Assembly: GCF_042654605.1 (NCBI RefSeq)
Contig: NZ_JBHSGT010000043.1
Span: forward strand, 62,001-126,000
Direction of reading: 5' to 3'
Origin: Enterococcus_I eurekensis
GTDB taxonomy: Bacteria > Bacillota > Bacilli > Lactobacillales > Enterococcaceae
Length of the DNA: 64,000 bases
The notes below the pieces were generated by a model, which saw only the letters and a list, made by a program, of their open reading frames with translations, ran no database searches and was not told the origin of the DNA. Position 1 is the first letter of the stretch; each line of letters begins with the position of its first letter. Both the position numbers and the translations under genes were made by a program. Below, piece by piece: positions 8,394-15,238 of this stretch.

Positions 8394-9701
8394 ATGGCAT
8401 ATTTTGAAAATGTAGGAAAAATTAATTATGAAGGGGTAAAATCAGACAATCCGTTTGCTTTTCGTCATTACAACGCCGAAGAAATCGTGTTAGGCAAAAC
8501 AATGAAAGAGCATCTACGCTTTGCAGTCGCATATTGGCACACAATGACACAAGACGGTTCTGATCCATTTGGAAAAGCGACCAATATTCGTAATTGGTGG
8601 GGAGAAACACCAATGGAAACAGCTAAGAACCGTGTCGAAGCCTTCTTTGAAATTTTAGAAAAATTAGGCGTTGAATATTTCTGTTTCCATGATATTGATA
8701 TTGCTCCCGAAGGCGATTCATTAGAAGAGTTTTTCCAAAATATCGATGAAATTACGGATTTAATTAAAGAAAAAATGGATGAAACAGGAATTAAATTGCT
8801 TTGGAACACAGCAAACATGTTCTCACATCCGCGTTTTGTCAATGGTGCAGCTTCTTCAAACAATGCTGATGTTTTTGCGTATTCGGCAGCCCAAGTTAAA
8901 AAAGGTTTAGATGTCAGCAAAAAACTTGGTGGCGAAAACTATGTATTCTGGGGTGGTCGTGAAGGCTACGAGTCATTATTAAATACAGATATGGCCTTCG
9001 AACAAGACAATATCGCGCGCTTATTTAAAATGGCAATTGCTTATGGTGAAAAAATTGGTCACAAACCACAATTTTTAATTGAACCAAAACCAAAAGAACC
9101 ATCAACTCACCAATATGATTTTGATGCCGCAACTTCAATGGCCTTTATTCAAAAATATGGCTTAGAAGGCGACTTTAAATTGAACTTAGAAGCCAACCAT
9201 GCAACGCTTGCTGGTCATACATTTGAACATGAATTAAATGTGGCCCGTTCATATGATGCGTTAGGCTCAATCGATGCCAACCAAGGCGATCCATTATTAG
9301 GCTGGGATACCGATGAATTCCCGACAAATGTTCTTGATACAACATTAGCGATGTACGAAATTTTAGAAAATGGTGGTATTGCACCTGGTGGTATCAACTT
9401 TGACTCAAAAGTTCGTCGTTCATCATTTGAAATGGATGATTTATTCTTAGCTCATATAGCAGGAATGGACACTTATGCACGTGGCCTAAAAGCTGCAGCA
9501 GCTTTAAAAGAAGACCGTTTCTTTGATGAATTAAAAGAAAAACGCTATGCAAGTTATCAAGAAGGCATTGGTGCGAAGATTGTAGCAGGAGAAGAAGACT
9601 TAGAAAGTTTAACAGCATACGCACTTGAAAATGATGACATTACATTAGAATCAAGTCATTTAGAATTTGTAAAATCTCGTTTAAATGACTACTTATTCTA
9701 A
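8394..9701 (+). CDS. xylA: Xylose isomerase
   Basis: XylA converts D-xylose to D-xylulose. The 435-residue length is normal for the long (class II) form. Catalytic and metal-binding motifs are present: FHDIDIAPEG (catalytic His), WGGREGYESLLNTD, LIEPKPKEP (metal-binding Glu), EANHATLAGHTFEHEL, and GSIDANQGD with WDTDEFP (metal-binding Asp residues). The ATG at 8394 follows AGGAGG with good spacing. xylB starts 17 bp downstream, so the two form an operon, divergent from the AraC-type regulator. Confidence 0.97.
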   Translation: MAYFENVGKINYEGVKSDNPFAFRHYNAEEIVLGKTMKEHLRFAVAYWHTMTQDGSDPFGKATNIRNWWGETPMETAKNRVEAFFEILEKLGVEYFCFHDIDIAPEGDSLEEFFQNIDEITDLIKEKMDETGIKLLWNTANMFSHPRFVNGAASSNNADVFAYSAAQVKKGLDVSKKLGGENYVFWGGREGYESLLNTDMAFEQDNIARLFKMAIAYGEKIGHKPQFLIEPKPKEPSTHQYDFDAATSMAFIQKYGLEGDFKLNLEANHATLAGHTFEHELNVARSYDALGSIDANQGDPLLGWDTDEFPTNVLDTTLAMYEILENGGIAPGGINFDSKVRRSSFEMDDLFLAHIAGMDTYARGLKAAAALKEDRFFDELKEKRYASYQEGIGAKIVAGEEDLESLTAYALENDDITLESSHLEFVKSRLNDYLF

Positions 9702-9718
9702 AGATAAGGAGTAAGAAA

Positions 9719-11212
9719 ATGGCATATGTTTTAGGACTTGATTTAGGAACAAGTGCATTAAAAGGCTTATTAATCGACGAGAAAGGGACAATAATCGGCA
9801 GTGCAACTGCCGATTACCCTTTAATTCATCCGGCATCTGGCTATAGTGAGCAAGACCCCAACGAATGGTTAAAGGCTTGCGAGCAAGTTTTTGAAAGCTT
9901 ACAGACGACGGTCGCAGATTTTGGTGAGCAATTGGCAGGAATTAGTTTTTCTGGCCAAATGCATAGTCTTGTTGTCTTGGATGAAGAGCAACGAGTATTA
10001 CGGAATGCGATTTTATGGAATGACGTGCGGACAACCACGCAATGTGAAACGATTATGGCTGACTTTGGCGAGGAATTATTAGCAATTACTAAAAATATTG
10101 CGCTTGAAGGATTTACCTTACCAAAAATCTTGTGGATTCAAGAAAACGAACCCGAGCTTTGGGGAAAAGTTCGTCATATTTTATTACCGAAAGACTACTT
10201 AGGTTACTGGCTAACCGGTACAATGCATATGGATTATTCGGATGCAGCGGGTACCTTGATGTTAGATGTGGCGGAGAAACAATGGTCACAAGCGGTATTA
10301 GAACAATTTGCGATTCCAAGTAACTATTTACCAAAATTAATTGATTCAAGTGGCCAAACAGGGATTTTACAACCCAATTTAGCTGAAAAGTATGGTATAC
10401 AGCAAGAAGTCAAAATCTTTGCTGGTGGAGCAGATAATGCTTGTGCCGCAATTGGTGCTGGAATTTTAAGTGTAGAAACCGGAATGGTCAGCATTGGAAC
10501 CTCGGGGGTCTTTTTATCTTATGAAGATCAACAATTGCCAACGTATCAAGGGAAACTTCATTTGTTTAACCATGGGATTAAAGATCGTTACTATTCAATG
10601 GGTGTGACGTTGGCGGCTGGTCATAGTTTAAGTTGGTTTAAAGATACTTTTGCTGCAGACTTAAGTTTTGAGGAACTTTTGGCTGGAATTGATGCGATTG
10701 AACCAGGCGCAGAAAGACTATTGTTTACGCCGTACATTGTTGGCGAGCGGACTCCACATGTTGATAGTCAAATTCGTGGTAGCTTTATTGGGATCGACAC
10801 GAATCATACATTGACACATTTTGCGAAAGCAGTTTTAGAAGGCATTACTTTTTCTTTAAAAGACAGTCAACAATTGATGGAAACCATTGCTGGTAAAACG
10901 TTTGAAAAAATCGTTTCTGTTGGTGGTGGGGCGAAGAATCCAGATTGGTTGCAAATGCAAGCGGATATTTTCAATAGCGAAATCGTTTGTCTAACAGCGG
11001 AAGAAGGCCCGGGATTAGGGGCTGCCATGTTAGCGGCGACAGGTCTAGGCTGGTTTGAAGATTTGCAAGCTTGCTCGGAAACTTTTGTTAGCTATCGACC
11101 AGGTGCGCTACCAAATCCGCAAAATGTTGAAAAATATCAAAAACTGTATCCAATTTATCAAAAAGTTTATGGCGCAACAAAGGTGATAAGTGAAGCGTTT
11201 TGTGACGAGTAA
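9719..11212 (+). CDS. xylB: Xylulokinase
   Basis: XylB phosphorylates D-xylulose to xylulose-5-phosphate for the pentose phosphate pathway. The 497-residue FGGY kinase has the N-terminal ATPase motif LDLGTSALKGLLID, the substrate signature FSGQMHSLVVLD and the C-terminal second FGGY domain (GGGAKNPDWLQMQADIF). It is the second gene of the xylAB operon with an AAGGAG site. The last 36 bases of the gene are part of an 80-bp segment repeated just downstream (see the repeat at 11177-11377). Confidence 0.96.
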   Translation: MAYVLGLDLGTSALKGLLIDEKGTIIGSATADYPLIHPASGYSEQDPNEWLKACEQVFESLQTTVADFGEQLAGISFSGQMHSLVVLDEEQRVLRNAILWNDVRTTTQCETIMADFGEELLAITKNIALEGFTLPKILWIQENEPELWGKVRHILLPKDYLGYWLTGTMHMDYSDAAGTLMLDVAEKQWSQAVLEQFAIPSNYLPKLIDSSGQTGILQPNLAEKYGIQQEVKIFAGGADNACAAIGAGILSVETGMVSIGTSGVFLSYEDQQLPTYQGKLHLFNHGIKDRYYSMGVTLAAGHSLSWFKDTFAADLSFEELLAGIDAIEPGAERLLFTPYIVGERTPHVDSQIRGSFIGIDTNHTLTHFAKAVLEGITFSLKDSQQLMETIAGKTFEKIVSVGGGAKNPDWLQMQADIFNSEIVCLTAEEGPGLGAAMLAATGLGWFEDLQACSETFVSYRPGALPNPQNVEKYQKLYPIYQKVYGATKVISEAFCDE

Positions 11213-11377
11213 TAAGTAAAGAAACGCTTGAAAGTGTACTTTACTTTCAAAAAGTTTCAGACTTATTACCGAGACACAGCTTCAAGTATCCCGTTCGACA
11301 AAGGTGATAAGTGAAGCGTTTTGTGACGAGTAATAAGTAAAGAAACGCTTGAAAGTGTACTTTACTTTCAAAAAGTT
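11177..11377. repeat. 80-bp direct duplication spanning the xylB 3' end
   Basis: Bases 11177-11256 and 11298-11377 are identical over 80 bp, separated by 41 bp. The first copy covers the last codons of xylB plus its downstream region; the second lies wholly between genes. Each copy contains an inverted repeat AGCGTTT...AAACGCT and a tighter hairpin TTGAAAGT/ACTTTCAA, so the terminator-like structures are doubled. The remaining bases of the 312-bp gap hold the promoter of the next gene and nothing else recognised. Confidence 0.9.
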
Positions 11378-11481
11378 ACTTCTTAATTTCGTAACGTTTA
11401 AAATTCGGTTTAACAAATCGAAAGCTTGAACGTTATGTATAAAGAGGTAACTTTTTTTAGTGCTGAATGGTAGCGCATTCG

Positions 11482-11490
11482 TGTTATAAT
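11482..11490 (+). promoter_or_regulatory. Extended -10 promoter for the esterase gene
   Basis: TGTTATAAT matches an extended -10 (TGnTATAAT) 34 bp before the start at 11524. No good -35 box is seen at 17 bp spacing, which is common for extended -10 promoters. Confidence 0.6.
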
Positions 11491-11523
11491 GGCTACAAAA
11501 AGCATATGAAATGAGGGGAATAG

Positions 11524-12330
11524 ATGATTTATAAAACAAGAGAGGTACGTGTGAATAATCAAACGGCAATTTTGACCAGTTATCTTATTAGTAACACCGC
11601 TGAAATCGATATCAATCGGAAGCGACCAGCAGTTATTATATGTCCCGGTGGTGGTTATGAGTTTACATCAGATCGTGAAGCAGAACCGATTGCTTTAAAG
11701 ATGATGAATATGGGATTCCATGCCTTTGTTTTACATTACAATGTCAAACCACATGTCTATCCACAAGCGTTGCTAGAATTAGCAACGGCGGTACAAATTG
11801 TTCGGGAAAATCATCAAGTGTGGGGGATTGATCCATCGAAAATAATCGTTGCAGGTTTTTCAGCAGGCGGCCACTTAGCAGCCAGTTTAGGTGTTTTTTG
11901 GCAAGGGTCGTTACTCGTCGAAAAAATGAAGGGCGAAAAAGAAAGTTGGCAGCCGAATGGTTTGCTACTGGCCTATCCAGTAATTTCAAGTGGCGAGTTT
12001 ATACATGAAGGTTCATTTAAGGCACTCTTAGCTGAAAATTATCCCCAAATGAAAGATGAGTTGTCATTGGAAATGCAAGTGAATGCGGACACACCACCGA
12101 CTTTCTTATGGCATACATTCGAAGACGACGTGGTTCCCATGGAAAATAGCATGCTATTTGCGAGTCATTTGCGTCGAAACGAGATTCCATTTGAACTACA
12201 TCTCTTTCCCAAAGGTGGGCATGGTCTAAGTTTAGCAACAGCTGAAACCTCACGAGATTTTTATGGGATAAATGAACAAGTGGCGGTTTGGCCAGAACTA
12301 TTCGAGCGATGGGTTCAGAATAATTTCTGA
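11524..12330 (+). CDS. Alpha/beta hydrolase, probable acetyl-xylan/carbohydrate esterase
   Basis: A 268-residue serine hydrolase with no signal peptide, so probably cytoplasmic. The oxyanion-hole motif PGGGYEFT sits near residue 39, the nucleophile elbow is GFSAGGHLA near 115, and the acid (FEDDVVP) and histidine (KGGHGLSLA) lie near the C-terminus. The length and motifs fit the Axe/BD-FAE family that removes acetyl groups from xylo-oligosaccharides. Its place after xylAB supports a role in xylan-derived sugar use, although it has its own promoter. The ATG at 11524 follows GAGGGG. Confidence 0.82.
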   Translation: MIYKTREVRVNNQTAILTSYLISNTAEIDINRKRPAVIICPGGGYEFTSDREAEPIALKMMNMGFHAFVLHYNVKPHVYPQALLELATAVQIVRENHQVWGIDPSKIIVAGFSAGGHLAASLGVFWQGSLLVEKMKGEKESWQPNGLLLAYPVISSGEFIHEGSFKALLAENYPQMKDELSLEMQVNADTPPTFLWHTFEDDVVPMENSMLFASHLRRNEIPFELHLFPKGGHGLSLATAETSRDFYGINEQVAVWPELFERWVQNNF

Positions 12331-12400
12331 ACTCAAAACAAGCTTTTTTAAAGAGGCAAGATCAAGGGTTAAGTTGATTTTTTAAATAGGTAAATAAAAC

Positions 12401-12434
12401 AAGCGGGACTGTGACGAATGCCACAGTCCCGCTT
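12401..12434. terminator. Bidirectional terminator between esterase and trxA
   Basis: Perfect arms AAGCGGGACTGTG and CACAGTCCCGCTT lie between convergent genes: the esterase on the plus strand and the thioredoxin operon on the minus strand. T-runs are weak on both sides. Confidence 0.75.
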
Positions 12435-12493
12435 GCTAGTTAGATGGTAGTAATATTTTTATTCTTTTATTGATTGCGTTGAATCGTTGTTTC

Positions 12494-12808
12494 CTAGTCG
12501 ATATGTGAAGCTAAGATGGATTGTAGTTTTTGTTTTGGTTGAACACCCATTAGGCGCTCAACAGGTAAACCGTCTTTGAAAACCATTAGTGTTGGAATAC
12601 TTTGGATTCCAAAGTGGACTGCCAATGAACCTTCTTCATCAACGTTTACTTTGTTAATTTGAACTTTATCTGCAGGCATTTCTTTCGATAATTCATCTAA
12701 AATTGGGTTTTGCATACGGCAAGGACCACACCAAGGTGCCCAAAAATCGACAAGATGTACGCCTTTAGCAATTTGGCTTTGAAAAGTTCCAGTTGTTAAG
12801 TTATTCAT
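12494..12808 (-). CDS. Thioredoxin
   Basis: A 104-residue thioredoxin with the active site WCGPC (VDFWAPWCGPCRMQNP) and the cis-Pro segment IQSIPTLMVF. The start at 12808 (MNNLTTGT) fits the usual length and has a GGAGCG site; the longer frame to 12844 overlaps the upstream rhodanese gene. It is the last gene of a four-gene minus-strand operon with two rhodaneses and a CoA-disulfide reductase, under a CstR-type operator. It probably acts as a dedicated reductant that releases sulfide from protein or low-molecular-weight persulfides, rather than as the housekeeping thioredoxin. Confidence 0.93.
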   Translation of the reverse strand: MNNLTTGTFQSQIAKGVHLVDFWAPWCGPCRMQNPILDELSKEMPADKVQINKVNVDEEGSLAVHFGIQSIPTLMVFKDGLPVERLMGVQPKQKLQSILASHID

Positions 12809-12822
12809 ATTTTTTTCGCTCC

Positions 12823-13119
12823 TTACTCTTTTTCGCCAGGCCAAGCAGAAGTGCCGCCTAAAACGTTTGTGACATCATAGCCTTGTGCACTTAGGAATTC
12901 ACTTGCATGGGCAGAACGGCCACCTGATTGACAAATTACGTAATACTCTTGATCTTTATCTAATTCTGAGAAGTTTTCAGCTAACGTGCTTAGTGGGTAG
13001 TTTTTTGCAGTTGGAACGTGTCCAGCTGCAAATTCATCGACTTCGCGAACGTCAATAATGGATAATTTTTTACGTTTTGCTTCTTGGTAAAATTCAGGCA
13101 TTCCTGTAGATTTATACAT
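12823..13119 (-). CDS. Single-domain rhodanese sulfurtransferase
   Basis: A 98-residue rhodanese. The active-site loop is CQSGGRSA, with catalytic Cys near residue 63, after the strand EYYVI; the family N-terminal motif IIDVREVDEFAAGHVPTAKN is present. It carries persulfide sulfur on the catalytic cysteine. It overlaps the end of the upstream CoA-disulfide reductase gene by 8 bp, which indicates translational coupling, and lies just before the thioredoxin gene. Confidence 0.92.
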   Translation of the reverse strand: MYKSTGMPEFYQEAKRKKLSIIDVREVDEFAAGHVPTAKNYPLSTLAENFSELDKDQEYYVICQSGGRSAHASEFLSAQGYDVTNVLGGTSAWPGEKE

Positions 13120-14764
13120 ATTCTAATTCCTCCGGTAATACGGTGTGATAAAAGGCAAACGCACCGTCTAAGTTTTTCACTTTGAATCCTGCTTGTTTAA
13201 GCATTCTTTCGCCAATGTAGCTTCTTAAACCACTATGACAAGTAATAATATATTCAGTATTCGGATCTAATTCATGAGCGCGGCAACGTAAATCGTTCAA
13301 TGGGATATTGACACTGTCTTTAAATTGGCCTTGTTTGCGTTCGCTATCGTTACGAACGTCTAAAATCACTTGGCCATTTTCAGTTGCTTCTTTAACATCA
13401 TACCATTGCATCATGTCGGTTAAGCCTTCCATGTAGTTTAAAGCAACATAACCAAGCATATTTACAGGGTCTTTAGCCGAACCAAATGGTGGTGCATAAG
13501 TAAACTCTAATTCAGGTAAGTCTTCAACAGTTAGGTTTCCTTTGATTGCTGTTGCTAAAATATCGATACGTTTGTCGACACCTTTTTGTCCAACACCTTG
13601 AGCACCGTAAATTTCACCTGTTTCAGGGTTGAAAACAAGTTTCATGAAGACATCAGTCGCTCCAGGGTAATAACCAGCATGGTCTTTTCCAGAAGTGTGA
13701 ACGACAGCGACTGGTTTACCTAATTGGCGAGCAACACGTTCAGAAAGTCCAGTTGATGCTGCACTTAGATTGAAAGTACGAACAATTGCTGTTCCAATAC
13801 TACCTTTATTTGTACGTTTCATGCCTGAAATCACATCAGCCACTTGGCGTCCTTGGCGGTTAGCAGGAGAAGCAAGTGAGATTAAGGCATCTTCACCTGA
13901 AATTTGGTTTTTAACAACAATCGCATCACCGACAGCATAAATATCTTTTTGGCTTGTTTCGTAACGCTCATCAACTAAAATACCACCACGTAAGCCTAGT
14001 TCGATTCCAGCAGTTTGTGCTAAAGTATTTTCTGGTGTGACACCAACCGATAGAATGGTTAAATCAGATTCTAATTCGCTACCATCTTCTAAAATAATTG
14101 TTTTTCCAGCATTTTTAAAACCGTTCGCTGATTGAGAAGTAATTACTTTTACGCCATTGCTTTCAAGTTCGTTTTTAACAAAAGCAGCCATTTCTTCATC
14201 TAATGGTGGTAAAACATGAGGTGCTTTTTCAACAATTGTTACTTCTAAACCACGAGCATGTAAGTTTTCAGCCATTTCAAGACCGATAAATCCTGCACCG
14301 ATTACCACTGCTTTTTTCGGTGCTTGATTTTCAACAACGTCCATAATTTGGTTTAAGTCAGGAACATTACGTAAGCTAAAGGCATTCGTTGCTTCTGATA
14401 AACCATCAATTGGAGGAACAAAAGGTTTTGCTCCTGGTGACAAGATGAGGTGGTCATAGCTTTCAGTTACTGTATTACCTTCGTGTCGAACAGTGACTGT
14501 TTTTGCTTTTGGATCGATTGAAAGAACTTCATGATTCGGACGAACATCTAAACTAAAACGTGCTTGTAATGCTTCCGGTGTTTGAACAAGTAATTTACTT
14601 TTATCTGCAATTTCACCTGAAACATAATAAGGTAACCCACAGTTTGCAAACGAAACGTATGGTCCTTTTTCAAAAACAATAATTTGAGCATCTTCATTTA
14701 AACGACGTAAGCGTGTTGCAGCTGACATTCCACCAGCGACGCCTCCAACAATAATAACTTTCAT
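13112..14764 (-). CDS. CoA-disulfide/CoA-persulfide reductase with C-terminal rhodanese domain
   Basis: A 550-residue flavoprotein. Residues 1 to about 445 form a pyridine nucleotide-disulfide reductase: FAD-binding GGVAGGMSAATRLRRL, the redox Cys in FANCGLPYYVSG near residue 43, NAD(P)-binding VIGAGFIGLEMAE and a dimerisation domain. The C-terminal 90 residues are a rhodanese with active site CHSGLRSY. Proteins of this type (CoAPR) reduce CoA persulfide or CoA disulfide and handle excess sulfane sulfur. It sits one base downstream of another rhodanese gene and is part of the operon divergent from the larger fusion protein. Confidence 0.93.
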   Translation of the reverse strand: MKVIIVGGVAGGMSAATRLRRLNEDAQIIVFEKGPYVSFANCGLPYYVSGEIADKSKLLVQTPEALQARFSLDVRPNHEVLSIDPKAKTVTVRHEGNTVTESYDHLILSPGAKPFVPPIDGLSEATNAFSLRNVPDLNQIMDVVENQAPKKAVVIGAGFIGLEMAENLHARGLEVTIVEKAPHVLPPLDEEMAAFVKNELESNGVKVITSQSANGFKNAGKTIILEDGSELESDLTILSVGVTPENTLAQTAGIELGLRGGILVDERYETSQKDIYAVGDAIVVKNQISGEDALISLASPANRQGRQVADVISGMKRTNKGSIGTAIVRTFNLSAASTGLSERVARQLGKPVAVVHTSGKDHAGYYPGATDVFMKLVFNPETGEIYGAQGVGQKGVDKRIDILATAIKGNLTVEDLPELEFTYAPPFGSAKDPVNMLGYVALNYMEGLTDMMQWYDVKEATENGQVILDVRNDSERKQGQFKDSVNIPLNDLRCRAHELDPNTEYIITCHSGLRSYIGERMLKQAGFKVKNLDGAFAFYHTVLPEELEYV

Positions 14765-15079
14765 TTATTTTCCTCCTCTAATTTTTCCCGCCCATTGGCT
14801 CATACCGCCACGAACGTTAATTGGTTGATAACCCATTTTTTTTAATTGCTTTGCAGCATTTTTACTACGCATACCGGATTGGCAAATGACATAAACTTCT
14901 TTGTCGCTTGCATTTGAATAGGTAGTGATTTTATTTAATGGAACATTTTTCGCTTTCGCGATATGCCCTCCACGGTATTCTGAGGGTGTTCTGACATCAA
15001 GTAACGTGATATTGCTTGTTAATAGACCCTCAAGCTCTTTAGTAGAGATCGAAGGGATCTTTTGAAATAATCCAAACAT
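14765..15079 (-). CDS. Single-domain rhodanese (first gene of the minus-strand operon)
   Basis: A 104-residue rhodanese with the CQSGMRSK active-site loop and the motif LLDVRTPSEYRGGHI. A short hydrophobic start (MFGLFQKIPSIS) precedes the domain. It is the first gene after the CstR-type operator at 15102-15117. With the downstream reductase, second rhodanese and thioredoxin it forms a chain that could move sulfane sulfur from persulfides to reduction. The ATG at 15079 has an AAAGGAGC site. Confidence 0.92.
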   Translation of the reverse strand: MFGLFQKIPSISTKELEGLLTSNITLLDVRTPSEYRGGHIAKAKNVPLNKITTYSNASDKEVYVICQSGMRSKNAAKQLKKMGYQPINVRGGMSQWAGKIRGGK

Positions 15080-15101
15080 GGTTTTGCTCCTTTTCGATTA
15101 A

Positions 15102-15146
15102 ATACCTTACGGGGTATATTAAACCGTGTTTGATTCCTTTTGTCAA
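15102..15146 (-). promoter_or_regulatory. Minus-strand promoter with CstR-type operator
   Basis: On the minus strand the -35 is TTGACA (15141-15146) and the -10 is TTTAAT (15118-15123), with 17 bp between. Directly after the -10 lies ATACCTTACGGGGTAT (15102-15117), an inverted repeat of ATACC/GGTAT that covers the likely transcription start. Its C/G-rich arms match operators of CsoR/CstR-family repressors and the second site in the same gap. Confidence 0.8.
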
Positions 15147-15180
15147 GTTGATTGATTTGCGAATTGAATGTTAAAAGTAA

Positions 15181-15211
15181 TTGACGAAATATACCCTAGT
15201 AAGGTATATTT
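15181..15211 (+). promoter_or_regulatory. Plus-strand promoter with CstR-type operator in its spacer
   Basis: The -35 TTGACG (15181-15186) and a -10 region (GTATAT/TATATT, 15204-15210) flank an inverted repeat with perfect 9-base arms AAATATACC and GGTATATTT around 7 bases (15187-15211). A repressor bound here would block RNA polymerase directly. The arms share ATACC/GGTAT with the other site, so one regulator, most likely the CstR-like protein at 17730-18002, probably controls both operons. Confidence 0.82.
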
Positions 15212-15238
15212 CTTAATTGAAGGGAGCTTGATATTTAG

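Noticed and set aside
8468..8920. Long minus-strand open frames inside xylA
   Set aside because: They are antisense to a clearly coding gene and have no ribosome site or recognisable motif.
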